64,000 nucleotides of DNA from Lamellibrachia columna. Its lineage: Eukaryota; Annelida; Polychaeta; Sabellida; Siboglinidae. Below, in pieces: positions 10,938 through 22,500 of this stretch (positions are counted from its first letter, which is position 1; each line of letters begins with the position of its first letter). Location: contig OY759266.1 in assembly GCA_963662155.1 (NCBI GenBank), positions 4,710,526-4,774,525 on the forward strand. The letters run 5' to 3'. A model generated the notes under the pieces. That model did not search any database, was not told the DNA's origin, and saw only the letters and a list, made by a program, of their open reading frames with translations. The translations under genes were made by a program, and so were the position numbers.

Positions 10938-12010
10938 TTAATGTTGCAAGCTGAAGATCTTCTGTCTGAAAATCTGCAAACTTGGTGCTGTAGCTGCGTT
11001 GGCTGGCAGGTTATTCCAATTGGCTATTGTACGTGGTAAAAAGCTATACTGGATTAATTGCTTAGTGATTAGGGTGAGTTGAAAAGCTTCAGAATGCGTG
11101 TGTCGGGAGGGTCTCACCAGGGGTATAAGTTGGGGGAAGAGGTCCAGGGCGACTATGTCATGTAATGTCTTATAAAACATGACGGATGTCGGCTCTCCTT
11201 TGTTGGAGGCTGCGCCAGTGCAAATGTTTGATCATAGTGGTGACACCTGCTTCACGGTTGTAGTTGTTACAAACATACAGTGGTGTCCGTCTTTGGACCA
11301 TCTCTATTTTGTTTTTGTACGTTTGTGTGTTGGGGTCCCATATGGCAGCGGCTTATTCTAACTAGGGTCTAACTAAAGTGAAATAAGCACTGGTTTTTAA
11401 TTTTTCCTGGCCAATTTTGAGATTTCTTCGTAGGAAACCTAATGATGCATTTGCTTATTTTGTGACATAATTTATGTGGTTATTCCATGACAGTGTTTAA
11501 TTTATGACCACACCAAGATATTTCGCGTTGTCCTCCTTTACGAGTATGTGGCCGTGAAGAGTGTATTGTTTGTATTTGGGGTTACGGGATCTGGTTATGT
11601 GGAGGACACTACATTTCTGGGGATGGAACTCCATTTGCCATGTTTCTTCCCACTTGGCCAATGTGTCTAGATCTTGTTGAAGGGCTGTCGCGTCAGTACC
11701 ATTGGATATTGTCATGTAGATAATAATGTCATCAGCAAACAGTCGGACAGTTGATTTGAGGTTATTAGGTAGGTCGTTTATATAGATAAGAAAGAGGATG
11801 GGGGCAATCACTGTACCTTGTGGGACTCCACTGATAACCGGAGCCCAGTCTGAATATATATCTTCACATGCCACGCGTTGCTTTCTATCCTTCAAGAATT
11901 TCTCAACCCAAGTGTTAACAGGGCCAGTGATACTGTATCTCTCAAGTTTCTCGATTAGTCTGTGGTGTGATACTCTGTGAAACGCTTCACTAGATAATAC
12001 AACTCAAGGG
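10938..12010 (-). mobile_element. 5'-truncated jockey/CR1-type LINE fragment
   Basis: Read on the minus strand, the region encodes the middle and end of a reverse transcriptase: LKDRKQRV and SGVPQGTVIAPILFLIYIND, then the catalytic LFADDIIIYM (about 11735), then DNAKYLGVVI. The thumb and C-terminal YSFLPRTIANWNNLPANA reach a stop near 10938. At least one break lies between about 11180 and 11497. The endonuclease and first half of the RT are missing. Its RT differs clearly from the family A LINE, so it is a separate lineage. Confidence 0.85.
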
Positions 12011-12178
12011 GAATATCGATAATAAGCTTTTGCCATCTGGATGGTGACAGTAAAATCCATTGTAAAACCACCAGATTACTAACTCCACACAGCCCCTTCT
12101 GTGGCTAGCAGCATGATAAGTCGCTGCCGTTGTATGGTTTACCTTGATCCTCCTCTTCTACACAGTTGCTGGAGTCGT

Positions 12179-12393
12179 GGAGACGACGAGGAAGGGAGTC
12201 GGAGAGACGACGAGGAAGGGAGTCGGGGAGACGACGATGAAGGGAGTCGGGGAGACGACGAGTAAGGGAGTCGGGGAGACGACGAGGAAGGGAGTCGGGG
12301 AGACGACGAGGAAGGGAGTCGGGGAGACGACGAGGAAGGGAGTCGGGGAGACGACGAGGAAGGGAGTCGGGGAGACGACGAGGAAGGGAGTCA
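12179..12393. repeat. 24-bp coding-neutral minisatellite (9 units)
   Basis: Nine head-to-tail 24-bp units rich in GGAGACGACGAGGAAGG. As 24 is a multiple of 3, both strands stay open and give artificial repeats (GVGETTRK on plus, PTPFLVVS on minus). The unit is polymorphic at a few positions. No start/stop or splice context supports translation. Confidence 0.95.
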
Positions 12394-12533
12394 GATGCTC
12401 ACTCGTATAATCCTCCACCCTATTCTTTAAATATTTGTTAATGTGACCCTGAAGTGTGTTGTGTTAATATCCTTAGACATAACCGCTGCCTCTGGAATTT
12501 GGCTCCAGTCAGTTACTATTCTTTGACTAAATT

Positions 12534-12636
12534 AATACATACATACATACATACATACATACATACATACATACATACATACATACATACATACATCCAT
12601 ACATACATACATACATACATACATACATGCATACAT
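12534..12636. repeat. (ATAC)n tetranucleotide microsatellite
   Basis: About 25 units of ATAC with two interruptions (a C-for-A change near 12597 and a G near 12629). Confidence 0.95.
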
Positions 12637-12639
12637 CCT

Positions 12640-13475
12640 CTTCAGCTCTTTTGGGCTAATAGCCTTTTAGCTGGTCTTTACTGTAGTTTGTGCGCATGGG
12701 TGGGAAGTTGTCACTTTGTTCAAAAGTGTAAGCGCACCACAATTTGTCTAGTTTAGCTTTGAATACATTTAGTGTGTGTGCTGAAACCACATCCTCTGTG
12801 TTGTGTCCATCTGAAGTGGCATTTTGTCGACTTTGTAGATGCCATGCAGATATTTGTAAACTTTGATCATGTCTCCTCTTGCTCTTCTATAGTACAGGCT
12901 TGGTAGCTTCAGCGCCTTCAATCTGTTGCAATACTCCTGGCACTTCAGTTCTGGAATTAGCTTTGTTGCTCTTCGTTGTACATTTTCAAGCATCCTTTGG
13001 TCTCTCTTGAGTGTTGGGGCCCAGATAACATTTCCATATTCTAGTATAAGTCTGACCAGACTTGAGTATAGCTTCTTTACGGTTGGTCCATCCACGAATG
13101 TAAATGACCTTCTAATAAGCCCGAGCATCATGTTAGCCTTATTTGCTATTAACTCCACATGTTGGTTAAACTTTAGTTCCGGGCCCACTTGCACTCCCAA
13201 GTCTCTCATTTGTGGTCTCCCCCAGGGTGGTATTAGTTCCACTGCTGGTTATAACATATTCATATTTGTGGATGTTTCGCCCTAAATGCACCACTTTGCA
13301 TTTCTCTTCATTAAAACGTAGTTGCCATTTTTGGACCACTGTTCTAGTTGTTTTAGGTCTGCCTGTAGTGCCTCTCGGTCAGATTGACTGGTGATTTGTC
13401 TGTAGATTTTGGTGTCATCGGCAAACACGTGAACAGGTGAGTCCACCACCTCTGGCATGTTGTTGATGTATAAAT
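12640..13475 (-). mobile_element. 5'-truncated CR1-like LINE fragment
   Basis: Minus-strand reading gives NNMPEVVDSPVHVFADDTKIYRQI (in two parts; the FADD motif is near 13420), then a break, then MRDLGVQVGPELKFNQHV, LIRRSFTFVDG, LEYGNVIWAPTL, LENVQRRATKLIPEL and RRARGDMIKVYKYLHG. This is the palm end and thumb of a CR1/jockey-type RT, related to but distinct from family A. At least one frameshift and a stop lie near 13250. Confidence 0.85.
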
Positions 13476-13479
13476 ATCA

Positions 13480-14011
13480 TCCAGTTTTAGGAACTGAAGT
13501 TTCTTAAAAAAATCGGATCTCTATGAGGATTATATATTTCCTCATAGAAATTATTCTTATTCCTTTTTTGCAAACTTTAAACTCGATTTGCTTGGTGACC
13601 CCATAGCGGAATACCATAATTAATATGATTAAGAATGAGGGATGCATACATAATAGATAATAAAAAAATATGCTTTGTGGTAAAAAGTTTTTAAGTTTAT
13701 TCAAAATTCCAGTTGTTTTATTTATTTTGTGCGCAACCTGTCAAAACGCTCATGGCATTTGGCATAACAAAGAAACACAAACTAACGTAACGTAATATAT
13801 TATATGTAAACATGCTTGCTAATGCATAATTAAAATTGTGACATCAGACTCTGGCTCCGTTAATTCCCCAGTTGTTTTGCCATGTGCCCAAACAGTCGCG
13901 TATCTATGCTAACGCGTGCGTTATCGCTTTCAAAAGTCAGATTGACCAATGTTCATACCCCACAAAACACTTGTACTGAGTAAACAAATAACTGATTAGA
14001 GAAGCCTGTCT
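13480..14011. other. Stretch without recognised gene
   Basis: AT-rich DNA between a LINE fragment and a hAT-type MITE. No coding or repeat feature recognised. Confidence 0.4.
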
Positions 14012-14809
14012 ATGTACATTAGTGCCTTGCACAGGCTGGGCTTTGGGCCTAAGCCAGACACGGGTCTCTACTCTATTCAATTTCTCGGGCCGGGCCGGGC
14101 CGGGCCGGGCCGGGCCGGGCCTGGAGTTTGCTGGCCTGGGTCAGGCCTGAAAAATATTGGGCATGGGCCAGGCCAAGTGTGAACAGGCTGAGCCAAGTCT
14201 GGGCCTGGACCTAATACAAAACCCAGATTATTAATAAAACCTGATTATGAATTGTATTTCTGGTTAATGAATGTTTAAAATTATTTCTTTAATACTGTAT
14301 AGTTGCAAATTGAGTCCTTGCATGAAATTATGAACTACACCAGTGCTTTATATATTGGAGTGCAGTTTAATCTCTTTTCAACAATGGGACTTCCAATGGT
14401 ATCATTTTAATAATGTGCATTCTTTTAATAGAACAATTTCGGAGACATTTCATATAAAATGTACTCATAGCCTCATACCCATGTCTTTGTGTTGTAATTC
14501 TTGAAACATCTACTGGCATTTCCAAAATACTGTGACTGGAGTAGAAACGGGAGTGTTTTTTAATGTTATTTAATAAAACAATACGTATGTATTAGTTTGT
14601 TCCGTTTTTATAGGATAATAGGCTTGTTTTCTAAATTAAGCGGGTATGGGCCGGGCCTGGAACATGCGGGCCAAACATTAACAGGCCAGGGCCTAAATTC
14701 TAGTTTGTGGGCCTGGGCTGAATGAATTTTGCAGGCCTGGATTCTAACTGCTAATTGCGGGTCTGGATTGGGCTCAAATTATAGGCCCGTGCAGGGCACT
14801 GATGTGCAT
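14012..14809. mobile_element. Non-autonomous hAT-type element with 8-bp duplication
   Basis: The left end at 14020 reads TAGTGCCTTGCACAGGC. The right end, read on the other strand from 14801, is CAGTGCCCTGCACGGGC, so the ends are inverted repeats with about 14 of 17 matches, beginning with the YAGTGCC type expected of hAT elements. They are flanked by ATGTACAT (14012-14019) and ATGTGCAT (14802-14809), an 8-bp target duplication with one change, also hAT-like. The 782-bp body has no transposase frame and is full of GGGCC/GGCCTGG words near both ends, making subterminal repeats. Confidence 0.8.
14090..14121. repeat. (GGGCC)n run inside the hAT element
   Basis: About six GGGCC pentanucleotide units in tandem near the left end of the hAT-type element. 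They resemble the subterminal repeat words found throughout that element. Confidence 0.9.
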
Positions 14810-16604
14810 ACATAACATTATTCTATACCAACACTGTGTTTCAGAGAAAACAGCTTAATACGTCGTTAACATGATGTAGAATTACCTACTTTGGGAAATG
14901 CAATTTTAATCCAGCAAGATAAATGTGCATAAGAACAAACACGGAGGACCTCAACTGTCTGGAACTGCTGGGTTGTGGCCAATGCTCATCAAATAGATAC
15001 CAACCATTGGGGCAATACCTAGTTGGGGTTTGCCAATTAATTAACAGAAACGCATGTGCATTCATTTGTTATACAGCTGTATTTAATAACGCTATATAAG
15101 TGCATTAAAATTAGACACAATGGATATATTTGTAACACAACTTTTGACATTTCAATTACCTCACTATATTTTTACATAATCATTCTCTGTACATGTGTAC
15201 CAAAGGTACGTGGGATTTTCATAACTGAAACAATTTGCTTTCTGCAGTAGCTGCCACACTTCCATGTTGATGTGAACTTAACATTTCTAGGGGTTCCTCT
15301 CACCAGTGGCACCATTCACCATTTCACCACTGCACATCTTTATTTCATTTCATTAACTCCTAATATTTATCAAGAAATCTCCCAATTTTAATTCCATACA
15401 GTCGTAGATAGAATTGTGCACTGGTAAACAACAATTATGTTACCAAGACATCAAGAAGACACTAATCCCTGAAAATACAATATTTTCATTAACAATGCAC
15501 AAGACTAATAACTCCACCTGGTGGCTAAAATTAAACTTACTTGGCCTTCCGTTAAGATAGCACAATGGACAAGACTGCACTATACTCAACATAGTACACA
15601 TTGTTCTTTGTAATATCAATTAGTAATAAATTGTTTACATAATTAAAACAAGATAAAATTACAAGCAAAACTCGTTTTCATTTGATCTATCTTTAACCAG
15701 TGTTATTGTCATTTTGGTTAAATCTATAGCAGAAGGCAATCTCAAAACATATAGTAAATGCACCAAGACTGAAACATTCCATGAATTATTGATTATATTT
15801 CTCTATCATGTGCAACAATTACAGCATCATGTTCCATGTACACTACACCATGTATACCATGTATACCCTACAATATGTCACAAATCCAGATGCACTAGCG
15901 ATTTCTGCCGGAATCCGTGTCATCATCCGCGTCATCAAACTGGCCTTCAGTGACACAGTTGGGAACAGATTGACGCTGGATCGACGTCACGTGCTGCTCA
16001 CTAGGCACAAAAACGTCGTGTGACGGCACACAGGTGGTCTGTAGTGTGTCCGTAGACAGACAGGGGGCAGGAGCGACTGAAACAATACCGCAATGAATGA
16101 ACACATTTTCGATAATTTTTCGATAATTTTCTGTTTTATTTTCTGATCTCCAACAATGATCAGGAGACTCATTCTGAAATGAAGCGAGAATACCTACAAT
16201 TTCTTAACTTTTTTTTACTGTACAGGCTGTATATAATTCAACACAAAATACAACACAATAGAAATTAGTCATGAGATTCCCAGTTATAAAACTATACATG
16301 CTTCTTGCAACTTTTTGTTGTTGTTTTGCTGTTATTGTTATAAAACATTTGTTAACACATTTCCCCCCTTTGTCATGTATCATACTTTGTGCTACATTTT
16401 GCTGCAAGTATGCCAACAAACTATGTGTTTGTGCCTAAATGATCATTTTCAAGACATAAGAAGCTCCATTCTCAAAGGCTGCCAGTGAGAGGCCAGTATA
16501 CCAACAAGAAAACATCACTTGTGAAATGAACGATTCTAAAGACTGACCAGTTATTTTTAATCTAGAAAATATTGATTTAATGTTAATTTAGACAAAGAAA
16601 CCAT
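14810..16604. other. Intergenic stretch downstream of the LRR gene
   Basis: No coding feature is supported. The right part (about 16100-16604) is probably the 3' UTR and flank of the minus-strand LRR gene. A possible polyadenylation hexamer on the minus strand lies at 16135-16140. Confidence 0.4.
16135..16140 (-). terminator. Possible poly(A) signal of the LRR gene
   Basis: TTTATT on the plus strand is AATAAA on the minus strand, about 465 nt after the LRR stop codon. The distance is plausible for a 3' UTR, but such hexamers are common in AT-rich DNA. Confidence 0.3.
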
Positions 16605-19477
16605 CTAACCATAAGAACTAATTGGTGGAACTGGCTCCAACTCCAAGTCCCAATTCTCCTCCTCTTTCTCCTCCCCTTCCTCTTCCATGGGGTTGACTTT
16701 GGGAACTGAAGTTGAAGACAGAGGCTCAGATAGAAGAAACCAATAATCTTGATACCCTGAAATGCATGTTCTATCCACAAATACTAATGAATGCCCAGAT
16801 AACAAGGCAGTTAGACCACGTGCCTTTCCCTCTCACACTGCAACTAAACATGCCAGCAATTAAAAATAACAATTAGTCACAGTTAATTTGTTCAAAGGCT
16901 AATTTTCTAGAACAAGAAATATCTTGAATTTTCAGAAGGTTGGCTTGAATCAAACTTTTCAAGTATGTCTCTCCTAAACAATTCTATTGGTTTATATATA
17001 TTAAAATTTTATAATATTTCATCTTATATATAGTGCATTGATCCACAAAGATGGAATCTTTTAAAATAATTTCTACCTGAAATGGCATCTGTGTCTGACA
17101 ATTCACTGTCATCATCGCTGTAGTCGATTTGGGGGTGTTTTGGTTGCACAGGATGAATGTAGACTTCACGGCGAGCTGGACCATCATGTGACTTCCACAG
17201 AGACATATTTCGACTGACAGCATTCCTCAGTGCACTGTAGCTATACTGTACATCTTCCTCTGCCGCCTCTGTACCTTCCTCTTCTTGGTCCTCACTGATG
17301 CTCACCTGGGCAACATGGCATCTTATATTTCAACCTTTGTTCTAATTGTAATGTACAGATGGAATCCACACTCCAGCAAACATTTACCTGATTAGTAACT
17401 GCATAATTCAATCAGTAACCAAGATGCACAATCAGTTACAAAGTAGTTCAATCAGTAAGTAGTTCAATCAGTTACTAAGTAGTTCAATCTATTAATAAGT
17501 AGTTCAATTAGTTACCAATTAGTTCAATCAGTCAGGGCAAAGTTTTAGATGGAAAACATCACTAGTATGCATAACAAGAATAGGGAACGTAAGTCTCGTG
17601 ACCTAGTTTTAGCTCTGGAGTCCACTGGCGACCTCGGCTGTTTCGATGCCTTTGTGAACAATAGGATCGTATTTTGTTTTTGGGTGTACTCACAGAAACG
17701 ACATGAAATGGTGTAGATTTTAGTAAACAAATCTAACAGTTAATCAAATGAAATGTAATTTGTTTTTGACCTGTACGGAATATGTATATGAGTGTGAAAT
17801 AAAGAATTTTGAGTTGAATAATCGGGCCCCGGGTCCTTATATTATAGTCACACATTATTTTTGGAATATATTTGTACACATTTCACCAGCATTCTAATTA
17901 ATAACTCATTGTGCTCCAACATTTCTTGTTCAGATCTTCCTGCAATACAGCAATAGAGCATATTTGTCGGAAGCATCTGTTTGAACTCGGCTTTGTTGGT
18001 TGCCAGGAATTGGGAAGTTCCAACATTTAAGGTATTTTACAACATATTGTCGAATGTCATGATTATTGTACACCACACAAATAATATACAACACACTGTG
18101 ACTACTTACCACTGACCAATATTTGCAATTACATATTAGAAATGTGTACATCTATTGCAATTGACATAAACATCAATACACTAACCCAATGTTTTTAAAG
18201 ATCAGCTGATATGGGCAATACATTTTCTTAATCACTAAATGTTATGTCTGAAAGAAAGGATTAACAATATTGCACTAACCCGTCTCATCTTTTGTTCTGC
18301 CAGTTAGATGCATCCCTTTATCAAGTATTTTTTTCACCATGTTTCAGTGATAATTATTTTCGTGAGAGTAATGTACAGGACGTTAAGTCCCGCTAACAGT
18401 TATTCTTTATTCGGTCACTTCGACCCAGTCCCAAGAGTGACCTTAATGATGAAGTTCCACTCTATATCAGGTGCTGTGCAACTTTGCAAGTTGTACACAA
18501 AGCCAAGGTTTTAAATCCAATGTAATAAGGCAAGCAGCAAACAATTGAGCCACCCTGCCACTATTAAGTTATCACATTAATGTTGTAATTAGATTAAATT
18601 ATGCATCTGCTTTAATTTTCAGTTTAAATGTTTTGTACAATATTGGTGTGAGATGTTTTAGGTGACATTTTAAATTGATGTCAATGATTACACTGATTAG
18701 TAATCTTATTATGTTTGTGTACAATATAATAAACTAACATTTATTTGTGTTCACAAGTTTGGTGCAATAAACCCTGGAGTTATGTTCGCCAATGCTGGGA
18801 AAGGACACATTGCTGATAAAGAACACAGTGCTGGACTTGTAGATTGTAGTATTTATACATTTTATTTATCAGTGTTTAAATGTAACAATGTTGAAATGTG
18901 GCAATCACTGATTTGATGATTATAAATAATATGATACTATCAGCTGATTGGTTTTGTCTTGTCATGGGGGAGGGGGCTTAAATAACAAACCTTTTTAGTT
19001 TGTTCAATAAGTTAAGCATGTCCAGTACATTGTCAGTTGACTAATAAAATCACTAACATGACAACCCAGTCTGTTTGTGTGTGCAGTGGTTCTGTTGTAC
19101 TGTTTGTACACAAATACAATTACGGCTATATACAGGGTAAATTCTTTTGCTCATAATTTATTTAGTATGTTACAGATTTATTTAATATTTTCAGTAACTT
19201 AAGATAATACCTTAAGCATATGGTGTGCAAAATTTCAAAGAACAATGTTCTTGGTAACTAATGTATTTTGAAGTAAACATGTACTTGAACTTCAAATGCG
19301 TTTTCTTAGTTTGAACGTTTCTACGCCATGCATGTTCATTGCAACATAACTTCGACTGTGAGTGAACTATATCCTTATATTATGCATCATATGAAAGCTT
19401 AATATCTGCTCTTTCCAATGATGTATGTAACTCAATATTTTCAAATTTGCACATGTGACTCATTTTGTTAGGACTCG

Positions 19478-19525
<48 letters not shown>

Positions 19526-22500
19526 TACCAAATCTGTTTACTTTACTCAAAACAGTCCATTTGGGGGCATGAGTTTTTGGGTTTATGTGCATTTAGACAC
19601 CTTGTTAGGCATAAATATTTAAAGATTTTTCGACTGATTCCACATGTCTAAATTATCAGTTTTAGTGATAATTTGTATTTGTTTTTAATATCTGAAGTGA
19701 GATCCAATATTTAAATAATTATTTCAAGGATAAATAATTGGGAAACTACATTTCTGACTCTTCAAGGTTGTCTGACACAGTTGTTCCTTCTGACCAACAA
19801 ACATTGTGATTGGAATAAGTATTGACTATATTCTAAGTTCTTATGATTGTAGAAACTTTAAGTATTTTACTGTGTCATTATTTACAATATTAAAATTGAT
19901 ACTGAAACATGTTACATAATTTTCTATTCACTGTCTTTGAAGTTGTGGACTCTAATAATGGTGGTCTCCATCTATAACTATAACCCACCAGATTCAGTCA
20001 CAGCATAAGCTTCGTAATTCATGTAATACAGATGTATCATTATCAATTTTAATATTGTAAATAATACTTAAAAAAATACTGTAAAATACTTAAAGTTTCC
20101 ACAATCATAAAAACTTATAAACTAACAATACTTATTCTAACCACAATGTTTGTTGATCAGAAGGACCAACTGTGTCAGACGCCCTTGTCCTTGAAAAGTC
20201 AGAAATGTAATTTTCCAATTATTTGTCCCAGAAATAATTATTTAAATATTGGATCTCGCTTCAGATAGTAAACACATACTATGGATTATCGTTAAAACTG
20301 CTCATTTGGACGAGTGAAATCAGTGGAGAAATCTCAACATATATATGCCTAACAAGGTGTCTAAATGCACATAAGCCCACAAAGCTCATGCCCCCAAACG
20401 GACTGTTTTGAGTAAAGTAAACAGATCTGCTATGCATATAGATTTTGGTATGCCGGCAGTGTGCGAGTGATAATACATGGTATCCAGTTGTAAACAACTC
20501 TCAAACGATTACCCTGAACATTCTTATATATAAAGCTTCTCACGCAACATCTTTTCATCGGTCTGAAACCAGAAAAATTTACACCGTTTGGTGTCACTTC
20601 TGTGAGTACACCCAAAAACTAAATATAATTATATTCTTTAAACAGGCATCAAAACAGCTGAGGTCGCCAGTGGACTCCAGAGCTAAAACTAGGTCTTGAG
20701 ACTTATGTTCCCTATAGTACATAGTACATACCACATAAAGAATTCCAACAATCATTGCTAACTGCCACGCATACAGAAAGGTCAAGTCACGTACCTGGGT
20801 AACTTCGACATTGCAAAGGTCCTGTCTACCCCGCCCTCGCCAATTGTCCTTGAGGGCAGGGTCGCGGGGAGCATACATTGACTGACGTATCACCTGTGGT
20901 ACCTTCAGGATGTCCAGCCCCAATTCATTCTGAAAAGTTGGTGACCAATATCCCTGCATAAATATTCATAATTACATCTACCATCCTTAGTGATTGATAT
21001 CCCTTGATGGATATTCATATTCATTATCATCCACTGTACACCAATGATGGAAATCATTGGATGGATACATAAATTATTACATAATGTTATGTTTACATGT
21101 TGACTGATATTCCCGCAAGGACATTAGGTATTAAACAATATCATGCTTTCTGGATGGATCATCTTTATTATAACATTATCTATTCTCACAGTAATCAATA
21201 TTTCTGAATGGATATTCAGCTTTATTTCACATCATATTTTAAGGTTGACTGATATCAGCATTAGATTATGACTTTAAACTGGTCTAATAACATTTTGACA
21301 GGTATACTTTCTAATCCAATGTGAATTGCTTTCTGACAAGCCTCTAATGTTCATCTCAATTCCTCACAATTTGTGGGGGAGGCATTTATCATTTAGACAA
21401 TGATCAGGTTGGTTTCTGGACAAAACTTCCTAAATAGGACTACACAATAATTAAGGACAACTTTTGCCTTTCAAAGTGAGTGTGGTTGACATTCCCTTTG
21501 TTTTGTGGACAAAATGACAGTATAGGTCATTTGGGGCATAACCAAGTTGCTTAGTGTGCAAGGGGCATCATCATAGGCTTATGTGAAACTCCCACAAGTA
21601 GCCGTATCAGGAATGTCCAGCTCAAACTGACCTGGTCAAGATCGAGTCTGACGAGTTTGGAGAGACTCTGTAGACATTCAGGCACCTCCGTCAGACGATT
21701 GTTGAATAGGTCAAGCGACTTCAGTTGGGTCAGTTGGACGAAGGACTCTGGCAGTTCTGCTATCTAACACACAAAAACATATCACAAATAAATATATCAA
21801 GTAATAGCAGTGAAAATTTCAATCTACCACTGCATAGGAATTGTCAATTATAGGTTTGTCTATGTACCATTTTAGAGTCTATTACAGAACATGCTATGAT
21901 ATTGACTTGATAGAAATAACCATGTCCTACATTGATGACATGATCCCGCTCCACAATCATTATCTAACTCAGGGGAAACACTGAAAGGTCCCTCTTCAAT
22001 TCGATATTTTTGTTCGTTTCAGGCTAATTTCGTGAAGAGTTGATCCTATGTCACCTATCTAGTATTAACTACAACATGCTAGTTCATTTGTGCAAATGTG
22101 TTAATTAGTTTTGATGAAATCATCAGTCAAACCAATAAATTATTTATGACCGGGACCTATCGAAATTGGCTAAAAGTGGCTCTACCTCTATGAACATAAA
22201 GATATTCCCAGTCCCACTTCTGCAAATTACATTTCTAATAATGAAAGTCGATTCTTTCGATGACTTCAACAAGTCTGCTCTCTTTTATTAAACCGACTGT
22301 GCATATTACTTAAACTATTCACATGAACATCAGTGAACCTGGTTTGTAATCAGCTAAATGTATTTAGGAGGGAATTTTACAGGATCACGTGCCTTGTTGT
22401 TGTCAACTCGCAGATCTTCCAGTTTTGTCAGATCCCCAAAGTCAGATGGCAGCAACTCAAGGTGGTTCTTAGAGAGTACACACACTCGCAGACTTTGCAA

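Noticed and set aside
12144..12418. Overlapping ORFs on both strands over the 24-bp array
   Set aside because: A unit length divisible by 3 keeps every frame open; there is no gene context.
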